The notes: generated from the letters alone by a model not told the origin. 64,000 nt of DNA from an uncultured Muribaculaceae bacterium (GCA_947627615.1 CANQWS010000004.1:41814-105813), one strand, 5' to 3'; positions 25,930 to 35,772 are shown, counted from the first letter of the stretch. Numbers and translations are program-made.

Positions 25930-28900
25930 TTCGGTCTTATGGTGATGAAATCATCGGATGAGGATGCTTTGTGATGTACTGCAGTGTCGGCTTTGACTTT
26001 CACTGCGGTGGTGTCTTTTTTCAATGGCTGCGGTTTCACGGAATCGGTCTTTTCCTCCGGCTCTTTCCTGAACTTGCGCAGGAATGAGAACATGTTGTCG
26101 AAATCACGCTTGAACATGATGCCCACGCCCTGGGTGGTGAGCGCCGATTTCACATAATAGTTCTGGTCGTTGTAACGGTTGTAGGCCTTGAGACGTATGG
26201 TGCCCCTTCGGTTCAGGAGATATTCTATGTCGAAGTCACCGATAAACGAGTTGTTGTTCATGGCTTTGTCGCGGTAGCCGAAATTGCCGTTGAGCAGCAG
26301 GCGGTTGTTGAGCAGATGGCTTGACAGGGCGAGGTCAACCTCCACGTCCGAGAAATCGCCGCGGTCAGAGCGGAAGTTCGGGGCAAGGCTCCAGTTGTCG
26401 GACAGCTGACCGAGCATGCTCGACAGCTGTGACGATATGGTCGACGAGGCCACTGACACGAGTTCGTTGCCCTTGGTGGTGGTCATGTAATCCGGAGTGT
26501 AGAACCGGTTGAGCGCGAGCAGATAGATTATCTGGCGGTTCATCATGTCGTCGGTGTTGACAATGGAGCGCACCTTGCGGTAGGTGTCCTGGGTGAGCGT
26601 CGGGAATTCGAGATCGAATTTGATGTCGGGCTGGCGCATGTCGCCGGTCACGAGCAGCAGGGCGTTGACAGGGACGTTCGTGCGGTTCAGGTCACGGTCG
26701 GCGAGGAATGATTCGTCGAGGTCCGAGAGGTTGGCGTTGACGCTGTAGGTAGCCGCCAGATTCAGCTGCGCGGCGTATGGGTCGCCGTTGAATGTTATCG
26801 AGCTTCCGTTCTTGATGGTGAAGTCCTTGATGATGATGTCCTGGAGCGTGAAGTTGTATTTTCCCCGCTCCACGGTGTATGTGCCGTTGAGGCGCAGGTC
26901 TTCGTTGGCCGAATCGTAGGCCATGCGGATGTTGCCGGCTCCGTAGGCGCGTATGCGGTCGCCGCCCACGGGGTCCATCACGAGCACCACCTGAGCCTGC
27001 GGGGTGACATCCACGCTTATGTCAATCTTGTAGATGCTTGGCGGGCCCTCCACGTTCTGGGCGGCCATCCTGGCTTTCAGCTCCTGAACAATGGCCGGCG
27101 GGGCGTTGAGCTGGGCTATGGAGTCTTTTTTCGCACGGTCGCGGTCACGGAAGCGGATGAAGTTGTATTCCTGCGCGTCGAGTTCGTCTGACAGCACGAA
27201 GGTGAACGACGAGTTGGCCATGGTGGTGATGTTGGCGCCAATTTCCACCAGTCCCGGCTCGCCGGTGATTGAGGCGCGGCCGTTGCCGAGAATATGTCCG
27301 AACCAGCGTGAGTTCTGTGATTCCTTCACGTCATAGACAAGCAGGTTGTCGGCGTCTCTGACCTGGAAATTGAATCGCGGCTGCTTGAAGCACTGGTGTG
27401 TCACCCATCCGTCGACCCTCGCCGTGTGGCCGTACTGGTCCTTTATGGTTATTCCCGGTATGTCGATGCGTCCCGGCTTGAAATGCACGGAGTCAGTGGT
27501 GGTGTAGGAGGTGTTTGTGAATCCGAGAGTCAGTTTCACGTCCTCGCCGTAGACATCGCCGGTCATGTCAATCAGCTTGAAGCTTCCGTAGAGACGTGCG
27601 TCGCCCGAGGCGTAGCCGCTGATGTCCGTTGCGAATGCCGACATGAACGGAAGCAGAAAGCCTATGGAAATCCTGTCGGCCTTGAACTTCAGGTCAAGGG
27701 AATCGGCCATGGGTTTTATGTAGCCGTCAATGAATGAATGCCTTCCGTTGGGCTGCAGGATGTCGGCGTCGAGGCTCACGGCTTTCGTCTCAGGGTTCCA
27801 ACCCGATTTTATGAATGCGTTGCCCATCAGGGAATGGTTGTAGGTCAGATTGCGCACCTTGAGTCCCGGAGTTGTCACTTTGGGCTTGCGGGAGAACAGG
27901 TCCGTGGCGAAGAACTGTCCCGTGGCATTGCCGCCGAACATGGCCGTGGATATGTCGAGGGTCTCGAAAACGTAGTCAAGGTTTATGTCCTCAAGAGTCA
28001 GGGTTATGGTATCGGCCGGATTCGCCGACGCGGCTCCTTCGATGGTGAGGTACTGTTTGTCGCGGCCCACGCTGAATCCGTGTATCTCGGCCCGTTTGTC
28101 GGCTATGTCGATTTTCGAGGGTTCTACGGTCCACACCGTATCGTTGAACACCATCCGGCCCGGATTAACGTCTATCCGTGTCAGCAGTTTGTTCTGCTCG
28201 TCGCGGTCAAAAGCCGCCGACAGGCTCAGGTCACCCGAGAAATCGCGGTCACGGGCTATCTTCCAGTTCAGGCGCGTGTCCACATGGTCATTGCTTGCCG
28301 TGGTTGAACTGAACAGGGTCAGCGGGCCTTTCTTGGTGGGAAGCATGGTAGAGAATATAAGCTCGCCCTGACCGAGTGAATCCGTTTCGCCGGCTCCGTT
28401 GAACACGGCCGAGACAGAGGTGCTCTCTATCAGTTTGTTGCCCTGCTGCAGGTAAGGCGCGTCAATTGAAAGGTCCATCTTACGTGCGGGGGCGTCGATT
28501 CCGCCGCTGATACGTATGGGGTGGATGACCTTTACCGGGAGTTTCACCAGCGGTTCTATCGGAGCGGTGTCCTTTATGGTGAAATTATAGAAAAGGCGGT
28601 CCGTGTCATCTTCGGAATCCTTTTTTACGGAAGGCTTGTAGCCGGTAAGTTCAGGCATCACGCTTCCGACCAGTCCGCGGCAGATACGCGGCAGGGCCGA
28701 TAGCCGGTATTCTCCTTCGATTGAGCCGTCGATTATGTCGGAATTCAGTTTCACGCGGTTTATGCCTTCGTTGCTGGTCAGCTGGAAATCGAAGTCCTGA
28801 ATATAGACTGACTTTTCATCGGAGCCATAGCTCAGGTCGTCGATGTCAAGCTGTCCGGTCAGATGGTCCATGTCCGGACCGGAGACCTCTCCGATGCAGT

Positions 28901-30566
28901 AGATGGAGAAACGGCGGTCAGGGTGCGACGGATCAATGTTGAACAGTGACGGCTCAACATCTCTGGCTGCAAGATTTATGTAAATGCGCTTTTCCGGACC
29001 GTCAACGGTGACTTCCGTGTCGAGATCCACGAACACACCGGGATTGTCAACGGAGAAACTGCCTGAATAATTGTTGCCGGCTGCCTCTGCGTTGGCTTTG
29101 ATGTCAGTGAAATGGTGCTGGCGGTAGACGATGTCGGCCACGGTGGCTTTGAAACGTCCCTGCGGTTTCCGTTTAGGAAATGTCAGGTCATAGTCAATGT
29201 TGGCAGTGATGTTTCCGAGATCGGCCAGCGGGCCGTTCAGACCGTGCATGAGCCGCTCGCCGCTGAATTCATCGAACGATACTTTTCCGGCGGCTTTGGG
29301 AGTGGCGCCGGTGGCGTAGGTGGAATTAATGTCGATTGTGCCGGGCGCCCCCGAAAGATATGCCACAAGATTTCCTTCGGCTATCGTGCCTCTGATGTCG
29401 GCTTTCAGCTCGGTCTGTCCCATGTTGGCCATGATGGTCCTTACGTTGCCTGACAGGTATGTGAACCGTCCGATAAGGTCCGAGGCCTTCGAGCCCTCGG
29501 TCTTGAGCCTGAGATCGGGGATGTCGATTGACATCTCCTTAGGTCTGAGCGGTTCGTGAATGTTTCCTGTCAGGGAGAGTTCCAGCCCGTAGGACGAGCT
29601 GAGGTCCATGCGGTCAATCCTGACGTGGTGGGCGGTGGCCTGAGCCTGAAGTTCGGTGTAGAAGGTGATGTCAAGGCCGCGCAGTTGCGGAACGAACGGC
29701 ACCAGGTCCGTCGTACCGGCGAAACTGCCTTTGTGGATGTCTATGTCAATGGGCTTTTCCGACCAGAGTTTTTTCAGTTCTCCGTAGTTGTCATATTTGA
29801 GTTCCATGTCGCCGAGCGCTATGTGGGAGGCGGCGAGGTCTATCACGGCATTTTTGACGGTTGAGCCTTTCGCGGTGATATGGAAGAGACCCGAAAGGTT
29901 GGTGAGTTTTACTCCGGACTGCTCCTGAAGCGAGAGTCTGCGCAGGTCAATGGTGAAGTCATCGTTCTTTATCCGCGGAAGCACAATGTCGGCCCTCAGA
30001 TTGGTGATTCCGATGTGATTACGGTCGAATCGGCCGGAATCGGCCGGCTGTGACAGAACATTGTAGGACAAGGCGGAATTCCGGATCACTACAGTGTTGA
30101 TGCGGAAATCGAATTTCGTTGGCGGTTTAGTCTTGTCCTTCGGTTTCAGCGCGTCAATGACGGGCTGAATGTTGAGAGGCGATTCAGGCGTCTGTTTATA
30201 GATGTTGGCTTCAAGGCCGGAGATTTCGGCGTAGGTCACTATTATGTTGTCGCGTATCAGAAGGTCCCACACGCTGATTCCTGCCGCCAGACGGTTTATT
30301 TCTATGGCATGGTTCCCCGAAGCATCGTCGATGGTGACACCCTGCAGGGCCAGACGGTTGAACGGCACTATGGAAATGTCGCTTATGGCCACATTGACCG
30401 TCAGCAGTTCCGACAGCTCCTTCTCGGCTCTGGCGGCGATATGGCGCTGGACCGAGGGCAGCGACAGAGCCACGTAGAGCGTGGCCGGAATAAGAAACAG
30501 AAGCACCACGGCTACCATGAGGCAACCGCGCAATATCTTATATGGCCATTTCACAAACTCTGTCAT
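25926..30566 (-). CDS. tamB: TamB/AsmA-like inner-membrane-anchored envelope transport protein
   Basis: 1546 residues from the ATG at 30566. One N-terminal membrane helix (about 15-40) is followed by a very long, repetitive beta-strand-rich periplasmic region and a C-terminal DUF490/TamB domain (about 1100-1480). Near the end it has ANLSDLDESFLADRD and the phrase VNALLLVTGDMRQPDIKFDLEFP, typical of TamB. AsmA-like proteins of this type form hydrophobic grooves that carry phospholipids toward the outer membrane and support outer-membrane protein insertion. The open frame to 30608 runs past the -7 box, so the shorter start is preferred. No tamA is next to it. Confidence 0.9.
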   Translation of the reverse strand: MTEFVKWPYKILRGCLMVAVVLLFLIPATLYVALSLPSVQRHIAARAEKELSELLTVNVAISDISIVPFNRLALQGVTIDDASGNHAIEINRLAAGISVWDLLIRDNIIVTYAEISGLEANIYKQTPESPLNIQPVIDALKPKDKTKPPTKFDFRINTVVIRNSALSYNVLSQPADSGRFDRNHIGITNLRADIVLPRIKNDDFTIDLRRLSLQEQSGVKLTNLSGLFHITAKGSTVKNAVIDLAASHIALGDMELKYDNYGELKKLWSEKPIDIDIHKGSFAGTTDLVPFVPQLRGLDITFYTELQAQATAHHVRIDRMDLSSSYGLELSLTGNIHEPLRPKEMSIDIPDLRLKTEGSKASDLIGRFTYLSGNVRTIMANMGQTELKADIRGTIAEGNLVAYLSGAPGTIDINSTYATGATPKAAGKVSFDEFSGERLMHGLNGPLADLGNITANIDYDLTFPKRKPQGRFKATVADIVYRQHHFTDIKANAEAAGNNYSGSFSVDNPGVFVDLDTEVTVDGPEKRIYINLAARDVEPSLFNIDPSHPDRRFSIYCIGEVSGPDMDHLTGQLDIDDLSYGSDEKSVYIQDFDFQLTSNEGINRVKLNSDIIDGSIEGEYRLSALPRICRGLVGSVMPELTGYKPSVKKDSEDDTDRLFYNFTIKDTAPIEPLVKLPVKVIHPIRISGGIDAPARKMDLSIDAPYLQQGNKLIESTSVSAVFNGAGETDSLGQGELIFSTMLPTKKGPLTLFSSTTASNDHVDTRLNWKIARDRDFSGDLSLSAAFDRDEQNKLLTRIDVNPGRMVFNDTVWTVEPSKIDIADKRAEIHGFSVGRDKQYLTIEGAASANPADTITLTLEDINLDYVFETLDISTAMFGGNATGQFFATDLFSRKPKVTTPGLKVRNLTYNHSLMGNAFIKSGWNPETKAVSLDADILQPNGRHSFIDGYIKPMADSLDLKFKADRISIGFLLPFMSAFATDISGYASGDARLYGSFKLIDMTGDVYGEDVKLTLGFTNTSYTTTDSVHFKPGRIDIPGITIKDQYGHTARVDGWVTHQCFKQPRFNFQVRDADNLLVYDVKESQNSRWFGHILGNGRASITGEPGLVEIGANITTMANSSFTFVLSDELDAQEYNFIRFRDRDRAKKDSIAQLNAPPAIVQELKARMAAQNVEGPPSIYKIDISVDVTPQAQVVLVMDPVGGDRIRAYGAGNIRMAYDSANEDLRLNGTYTVERGKYNFTLQDIIIKDFTIKNGSSITFNGDPYAAQLNLAATYSVNANLSDLDESFLADRDLNRTNVPVNALLLVTGDMRQPDIKFDLEFPTLTQDTYRKVRSIVNTDDMMNRQIIYLLALNRFYTPDYMTTTKGNELVSVASSTISSQLSSMLGQLSDNWSLAPNFRSDRGDFSDVEVDLALSSHLLNNRLLLNGNFGYRDKAMNNNSFIGDFDIEYLLNRRGTIRLKAYNRYNDQNYYVKSALTTQGVGIMFKRDFDNMFSFLRKFRKEPEEKTDSVKPQPLKKDTTAVKVKADTAVHHKASSSDDFITIRPK

Positions 30567-30575
30567 ACTAATCTG

Positions 30576-30583
30576 CAAAAATA
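30576..30583 (-). promoter_or_regulatory. -7 promoter box for the tamB operon
   Basis: TATTTTTG on the minus strand, ending only 10 bp before the tamB ATG at 30566, so the message would have almost no leader. No clear -33. Confidence 0.55.
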
Positions 30584-30740
30584 CGCATTTTCTCCTGATA
30601 TACGTCACTCATCCCTCTTAAAGTTTGGCCTGTCCGGCGGCTTCCTGCCAAAAAGAGCGCGGATAACTGAACAAACCGCGCCCGGGAAGTGTCATAAATA
30701 TATAATAAATAAAAACGTTCACTAATTTAATCTCAGATTT

Positions 30741-31433
30741 ATGAAAAAGTATCTGGCGGAGTGTATCGGAACAATGTTTCTGGTGCTCCTTGCGTGTGGT
30801 AGCGCGGTACTTGCCGGCCCGTCTATCGGAGTCCTCGGTATCGGCCTGTGTTTCGGTCTGGTACTTCTGGCCCTTGTCTATTGCATCGGAAATATTTCCG
30901 GATGTCATGTCAATCCGGCCGTCTCTATCGCAATGTGGCTGAGCGGCCGTATGGGATTCGGCGAATGCGTGGGCTATATTGTGTCGCAGTTCGTCGGCGC
31001 GGCTATAGGCGCGGGATTCCTTTTTTGGTTCATGGACATGGCGCCGGGATTCAATTTCGGCGGAATCACCGGTGATGCCTCTCTGGCAACCAACGTGGTG
31101 CAGCCGGGAGCCAATCAGGGTATGGCCCTGATGATGGAGTGCCTCTTCACCTTCTTCTTCGTTATGGTGGTTCTTGCAGCAACGGATGCCCGCACGGGAT
31201 TCGGCAAGTTTGCCGGCATAGCCATAGGTCTGGCTCTCGGACTGGTCAATATCGTGGGTATAACCGTGGATAATTGCTCCGTCAACCCGGCCCGCAGTTT
31301 CGGTCCCGCTCTGTGGAGCCCCGAGGCTTGGCCTGATTTCTGGATCATGGTCGTTGGCCCGATTGTTGGTGCTGTGATTGCTGTCCTCTGCTGGAAAGCA
31401 GTCTCCGGTTCAGGCAAGGAGTCAATTGAATAA
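30741..31433 (+). CDS. aqpZ: Aquaporin (MIP family) with altered selectivity filter
   Basis: 230 residues, six membrane helices and both NPA boxes (N58-A60 and N182-A184, followed by R185). By overall sequence it is an AqpZ-type channel for water in the inner membrane. By alignment to E. coli AqpZ, the aromatic/arginine filter F43/H174/T183/R189 corresponds to F38, N170, C179 and R185 here. The usual histidine is replaced by Asn and the Thr by Cys, which could change what passes. I see no clear promoter. Its 3' end overlaps the convergent thioredoxin-fold gene by 12 bp. Confidence 0.93.
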   Translation: MKKYLAECIGTMFLVLLACGSAVLAGPSIGVLGIGLCFGLVLLALVYCIGNISGCHVNPAVSIAMWLSGRMGFGECVGYIVSQFVGAAIGAGFLFWFMDMAPGFNFGGITGDASLATNVVQPGANQGMALMMECLFTFFFVMVVLAATDARTGFGKFAGIAIGLALGLVNIVGITVDNCSVNPARSFGPALWSPEAWPDFWIMVVGPIVGAVIAVLCWKAVSGSGKESIE

Positions 31434-31922
31434 ATCCGCCAGTTCCTCGGCCGACGGTGCATTGCTGTCATCGAACAGATGCGTGACCGTCAGAGTGGCG
31501 TCAGCCACGTAGACGCGGGGCACGCCCTCCTTTGCAAAAAGATTGTAGACCGTGCGGTCGGCCTGAGGTGAATATTCTAACGTCAGCGAGTGTTGTTGCC
31601 AATACTCGCTGATGCTTTTTTCGGTGTCTTCTCGGGCTATGAGTACTACCGGGATTTCCGGCTTCCTGTAATGGAATTTCTGCAGTTCGGGCAGAAAGCG
31701 CCGGCAGTCTGGACATGAAACTGTGAAAAGCACTATGACCGAGCTGCTGCCGCGCAGGTCTTCCGTTTTCACGCGCCGCCCGGTATTCATTGTCACATCG
31801 AAACGGGGCAGCGCGTCGCCCCTGTCTATTACGGTTACGGCGGGAGCAACGTCATCATTTATGCAACTGCAAAACAATGACATCAGCCCAATCAGCAGTC
31901 CTCTGACAATCTTCGGATTCAT
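31422..31922 (-). CDS. TlpA/thioredoxin-fold lipoprotein
   Basis: 166 residues. The signal peptide ends in a Cys-containing lipobox-like stretch (SLFCSC, C20), suggesting a lipoprotein. The domain is thioredoxin-like with the active motif CPDC (C70, C73) in VLFTVSCPDCRRFLPEL and the cis-proline region GVPRVYV, as in TlpA/ResA disulfide reductases or peroxiredoxin-like proteins. A periplasmic thiol-disulfide role is expected; the partner is unknown. Its ATG overlaps the stop of the hisK-type gene (ATGA), and it is the last gene of the operon. Confidence 0.85.
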   Translation of the reverse strand: MNPKIVRGLLIGLMSLFCSCINDDVAPAVTVIDRGDALPRFDVTMNTGRRVKTEDLRGSSSVIVLFTVSCPDCRRFLPELQKFHYRKPEIPVVLIAREDTEKSISEYWQQHSLTLEYSPQADRTVYNLFAKEGVPRVYVADATLTVTHLFDDSNAPSAEELADLFN

Positions 31923-32731
31923 TTTATTTCTCCCAGCAGCCGGAGAGCCTCGGAACGGGATGCGTCAATCAGGTCGGGATAATGTGCGTCGCTGTTCACA
32001 ATGATTGTCACCCCGGCTTTCTTCAGAGTGGCCCAGTGGTCGGTGGCCGGGAAGAAACGGTTGTGTTCGGCGCGTGCCTTTGTGTTTATCTCCACAGCGA
32101 TTCCGGATTCAATGACTGCATCCGTTAGTTCGTCTATTTTCTTTCTGTACCATGTCTCGCTTTCGATTCCGGGACAGTAATGCGAGGCGTTATGTCCTAT
32201 TTTGTCATAATGCCCGATTATGTCGAAACCGCCTTCCTCGACCATTTTGAGTGACTGGTCGTAGAACGTGTTGACCACGTAGCGGATGTCGTCATGAAAG
32301 TATTCCTTCATGTATCTGATGAATCGGTCGGCATGTCCGTCTATATCGATCATGGCGCCATCCTGGGTGGGAATGAAATGGACGGAACCTATTGTGTAAT
32401 CGAGCGGAAGCGACCGGAAATAGCTGTTGGCCGGTCCCCACTCTTTGCCGAGATAGTCAACCTCCATCGCCGCATAGAGGTTGATGCGTCCGGCGTAGAT
32501 TTCCCGCAAACGGTTGATTTCGTCAAGGTATTCCTTCACCTTGTCCCGATCCATATTGCACGGCGATGCTATGGGCACCGGAGAGTGAGGGGAGAAGCCG
32601 TAGTGCAGGAATCCGTTGTCGACGGCTGCCGCCACGAATTCCTCCATCGGGGCGCGTCCGTCGCAAAACTGGGTGTGGGAATGGAAATTATATCGGTCGG
32701 TTGACTCGATTATTTTGTTGAAATCCATCAT
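31919..32731 (-). CDS. PHP-domain histidinol-phosphatase-like enzyme
   Basis: 270 residues. PHP metal-binding motifs are present: FHSHTQFCDG near the start, HSPVP, DYTIGSVHF, and NSDAHYPD near the end. This is the HisK/HisJ-type histidinol phosphatase family, which dephosphorylates histidinol phosphate in histidine synthesis. No other his gene is in the window, so a different phosphoester is possible. The first ATG (32731) overlaps the cstA stop as ATGATG; a start at 32728 is equally possible. Coupled to cstA upstream and the TlpA-like gene downstream. Confidence 0.85.
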   Translation of the reverse strand: MMDFNKIIESTDRYNFHSHTQFCDGRAPMEEFVAAAVDNGFLHYGFSPHSPVPIASPCNMDRDKVKEYLDEINRLREIYAGRINLYAAMEVDYLGKEWGPANSYFRSLPLDYTIGSVHFIPTQDGAMIDIDGHADRFIRYMKEYFHDDIRYVVNTFYDQSLKMVEEGGFDIIGHYDKIGHNASHYCPGIESETWYRKKIDELTDAVIESGIAVEINTKARAEHNRFFPATDHWATLKKAGVTIIVNSDAHYPDLIDASRSEALRLLGEIK

Positions 32732-34173
32732 TCTGCGGCTATTGTTTCATTGGACGTGAACTTGCGCAGGGAGAAGAAGAATCCTGCAGCGGTTAACGCG
32801 GCTATCAGGATTCCGGTACCCACAGCTATTTCCTGACTGAGACCGAAGCCCTCGGGCCGCGGGGCAACCATGAGGTAGCTTACGGAAACAACCGTCATGA
32901 AGCAGGCCGGAATCAGGCTGATGATGTAGGGCTTGGATTTCCTGGCCAGATAGACGGTTATGGCCCACAGAGTGAACACGGCGAGTGTCTGGTTGCACCA
33001 GGCGAAATAGCGCCACAGAACGCTGAAATCGATCATCATGACACCAGCCGTGAGAACAAATATGGGAATAGCTACGGCAAAACGTTTCCACAGTTTTTTC
33101 TGCTCGAGTCCCAGCATGTCGGCCACGGAGAGGCGGGCGCTTCGCAGGGCGGTGTCGCCCGTGGTTATCGGGGCGGCCACAACACCGAGAATGGCAAGGA
33201 CGCCTCCGAAGCTACCGAGCCATTTGAACGCCACGTCATGGACCAGCGAGCCGGCGCTGTTGCCTTCGGTGGCCATATAGGCGGCGAGCTGTTCGTATCC
33301 GCCCGTGAAAGCCACGGCGGCCGCGGCCCATATCAGAGCAACGATACCTTCGGATACCATGGCGCCGTAGAATATGGGGCGTGCATATTTCTCGTTTGTC
33401 AGACAGCGGGCCATCATGGGCGACTGGGTGGCGTGGAAACCTGAAATCGCGCCGCAGGCTATGCTGACGAACATCATCGGGAATATCGGTAGTCCGTTAG
33501 GGTTATGGCTTGAGAATCCGTTGTTGAAGGAAACGGGTATTGTCTCGTTACCGAATATCAGTACCGCCATGATGCCGGCGGCCATGAACAGCAGCGCGAA
33601 TCCGAAAAGAGGATAGAGGTTGCCTATGAGTTTGTCAATGGGCAGGAGGGTTGCGAGCATGTAGTAGACGAATATGGCCGCAATCCAGAATCCGGCCGAA
33701 AGATAGTCAGGAGTCATGGAGGCGAGAAGTCCGGCGGGAGTGATGACAAACACTGCTGCCACGAGAATCAGCAACACCACTGAGAATACCCTCACGAACT
33801 GCATGACCGGTTTGCCGAGCTGACGTCCAATGATTTCCGGCAGGGAGATTCCGCCCATGCGGATGGAGATGACTCCGGAGCAGAAGTCATGGACCGCTCC
33901 GGCGAATATTGTGCCCAATGCTATCCACAGAAAGGCGGCAGGTCCGAACATGATTCCCATTATGGCGCCGAAGATTGGTCCGAGACCGGCTATGTTAAGG
34001 AACTGGATCAGGAACACACGCCACGGTGCCATGGGGCGGAAGTCAATGTCATCGCGTTTGGTGTATGCCGGCATGGGATTGTTCCTGTCGGTTGCCATTA
34101 TGCGGTCCACAAGGGTGCCGTAGACAAGGTAGCCTGCCACGAGTATTGCAAGAGAGATGAGAAATGCTGTCAT
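32728..34173 (-). CDS. cstA: CstA-family carbon starvation / peptide-pyruvate transporter (short form)
   Basis: 481 residues, strongly hydrophobic. Family blocks include FLIQFLNIAGLGPIFGAIMG and GTIFAGAVHDFCSGVISIRMGG, and the C-terminal ALWAITVYLARKSKPYIISLIP. CstA/BtsT proteins import peptides or pyruvate into starving cells. This is the ~480-residue form common in Bacteroidetes and lacks the extra C-terminal part of the ~700-residue E. coli protein. The gene lies 53 bp after the PD40 gene and overlaps the hisK-type gene (ATGA). Confidence 0.9.
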   Translation of the reverse strand: MTAFLISLAILVAGYLVYGTLVDRIMATDRNNPMPAYTKRDDIDFRPMAPWRVFLIQFLNIAGLGPIFGAIMGIMFGPAAFLWIALGTIFAGAVHDFCSGVISIRMGGISLPEIIGRQLGKPVMQFVRVFSVVLLILVAAVFVITPAGLLASMTPDYLSAGFWIAAIFVYYMLATLLPIDKLIGNLYPLFGFALLFMAAGIMAVLIFGNETIPVSFNNGFSSHNPNGLPIFPMMFVSIACGAISGFHATQSPMMARCLTNEKYARPIFYGAMVSEGIVALIWAAAAVAFTGGYEQLAAYMATEGNSAGSLVHDVAFKWLGSFGGVLAILGVVAAPITTGDTALRSARLSVADMLGLEQKKLWKRFAVAIPIFVLTAGVMMIDFSVLWRYFAWCNQTLAVFTLWAITVYLARKSKPYIISLIPACFMTVVSVSYLMVAPRPEGFGLSQEIAVGTGILIAALTAAGFFFSLRKFTSNETIAAE

Positions 34174-34226
34174 TGTTTATGGGAATGGTTGGTTTGTTGT
34201 AAAAGCTGCGGATGAAGCCGTAGGTA

Positions 34227-35594
34227 TCAGTATTGCTGGCCCGTTTCGGCGATAATCACGTCGTTGGCCATGCGGTTGAGCGCTCTGACGAGCTGCTCGT
34301 AGGTGGTCTCTTCCTGTAGAATGCGGTCAGAGACGGATGTGTCGCCTTTGGCATAGCGGCGCCGGAGAATGTTGAGTTCTTTCTTGTGTTCCTCCAGTTC
34401 GTCACGGGCTGCCAGATACTGACGCATCAGGTCTGCGGCACGCGGCTCGGTGAACTGTGACAGGGACTTTATGATGCGTCCGTCGGGCATGGTGAAAGCG
34501 AAGGCTGCGGTCCCTTCGGCCGACGCTCCGTGTGACGGGGCTGTGTTCCGTATGGCCTTGAGCAGTCTGGAATAGTCCTCGCCCTGACGGCGGGTTGCAG
34601 CAACAGAGGTGATGCGGGCTTTGTCAACGAGGTCCGGAGTGCCGTCGACGGGGAAGTTGTCACGAAGCTCCTGCGGGACGAAAACATATATGGTCAGCGA
34701 ATCCGGAATCAGATTGCGGTCCGTGGCCCACCATCCCACACCGGTAATATCGTCTATGGCAAGCAGATAATCGTCCATAGGCGAGTTGTAGGGCATTCCG
34801 ATATTCTGGGGATTGAGGTAGCGGTCACCGTCGTTGCGCGTCATGTAGATATCATAGCCGCCGAGCGAGCCCTCGCCGTCTGTGGCATAATAGAGAGTCA
34901 TGCCGTCGGAAAGCAGGAAGGGGAAGTTGGCGTTTCCTCCGAGTCCGAGATTGTCGGCAACCGAGCGGGGTTTTTCCCATGAGCCGTCGGCCAGATGGTT
35001 TGTCTCTACAATCCTGACTTTGCCGTCAGCGTCCTTGGCGCCCCAGAGCATGCGGTCACCGTCCTCGGTTATGTAGACAGTGGTGGGATCAGCGGCCGGC
35101 ATTCCTTTGGGGAGCATGGTCCGGTCAGAGATACGGCCGGTGGGCGCCGCTATACGGTAGGCCTCGAAAAATGTCTTTTTCGGGACCACGATAGAATCTA
35201 TCACAATCACTTTCTCCACGCGGTCAAGCATCGACACGGCGAGAGCGCAACGGTCAACGACCTCTTCGGCCACTTCATGGCCTTTCGATTCGGCATTGTG
35301 CTTGGACTCAAGATATTTTGATGCTGTTTCCGACGCTTTGTCGAAATCGTAATCGGCAAATTCGATGAGGGCAATCCATGGCTGACCTTCGTTTCCGGCA
35401 CGTTCGAGATACGTACGGGCCTTCTTATGGAGTCCGGATTCATAGAGGGCCTGGCCGGCTTTCAGGTTGAGCCCCGCGTTTTTCGGCTCACGGTCAGCTG
35501 CGTATGCAAGCGAATCCGCTGAATTTCCGGCCATTGCCGCCGCAGCTGAAAATGCCATTATGATGGATAAGAAAAATAGTCTGTAGTGATTCAT
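34227..35594 (-). CDS. Exported TPR/PD40 beta-propeller protein
   Basis: 455 residues with a signal peptide (about 1-22). Residues 25-105 form TPR-like helices (LNLKAGQALYESGLHKKART). Residues 165-310 carry PD40 (WD40-like) repeats with FPFLLSDGMTLYYATDGEGS and GGYDIYMTRNDGDRYLNPQN, then a helical C-terminus (about 385-440). The repeats are like those in Bacteroidetes PorE/OmpA-associated envelope proteins, but no OmpA peptidoglycan-binding domain is present here. Periplasmic or outer-membrane scaffold role inferred. It heads the group with cstA, which starts 53 bp downstream. Confidence 0.8.
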   Translation of the reverse strand: MNHYRLFFLSIIMAFSAAAAMAGNSADSLAYAADREPKNAGLNLKAGQALYESGLHKKARTYLERAGNEGQPWIALIEFADYDFDKASETASKYLESKHNAESKGHEVAEEVVDRCALAVSMLDRVEKVIVIDSIVVPKKTFFEAYRIAAPTGRISDRTMLPKGMPAADPTTVYITEDGDRMLWGAKDADGKVRIVETNHLADGSWEKPRSVADNLGLGGNANFPFLLSDGMTLYYATDGEGSLGGYDIYMTRNDGDRYLNPQNIGMPYNSPMDDYLLAIDDITGVGWWATDRNLIPDSLTIYVFVPQELRDNFPVDGTPDLVDKARITSVAATRRQGEDYSRLLKAIRNTAPSHGASAEGTAAFAFTMPDGRIIKSLSQFTEPRAADLMRQYLAARDELEEHKKELNILRRRYAKGDTSVSDRILQEETTYEQLVRALNRMANDVIIAETGQQY

Positions 35595-35616
35595 GACGTG
35601 AAGTGCATTAGATTGA

Positions 35617-35624
35617 CAAAATTA
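35617..35624 (-). promoter_or_regulatory. -7 promoter box for the PD40-cstA operon
   Basis: TAATTTTG on the minus strand, 22 bp upstream of the PD40 gene start; divergent from the kdsB promoter. Confidence 0.6.
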
Positions 35625-35772
35625 CTACTTTTCATTACCCTCTCCAAAATTTTATGCCCCAAAATCTGCGCTGAAAGTGCAGTGGCGCGGCGGGAGGCGC
35701 CAACAGCAACGCTTTTAACATTATTTTTGCTTTATGCCGGATGAAAAGGCCGGGATAACGCTCTATTTGAGC

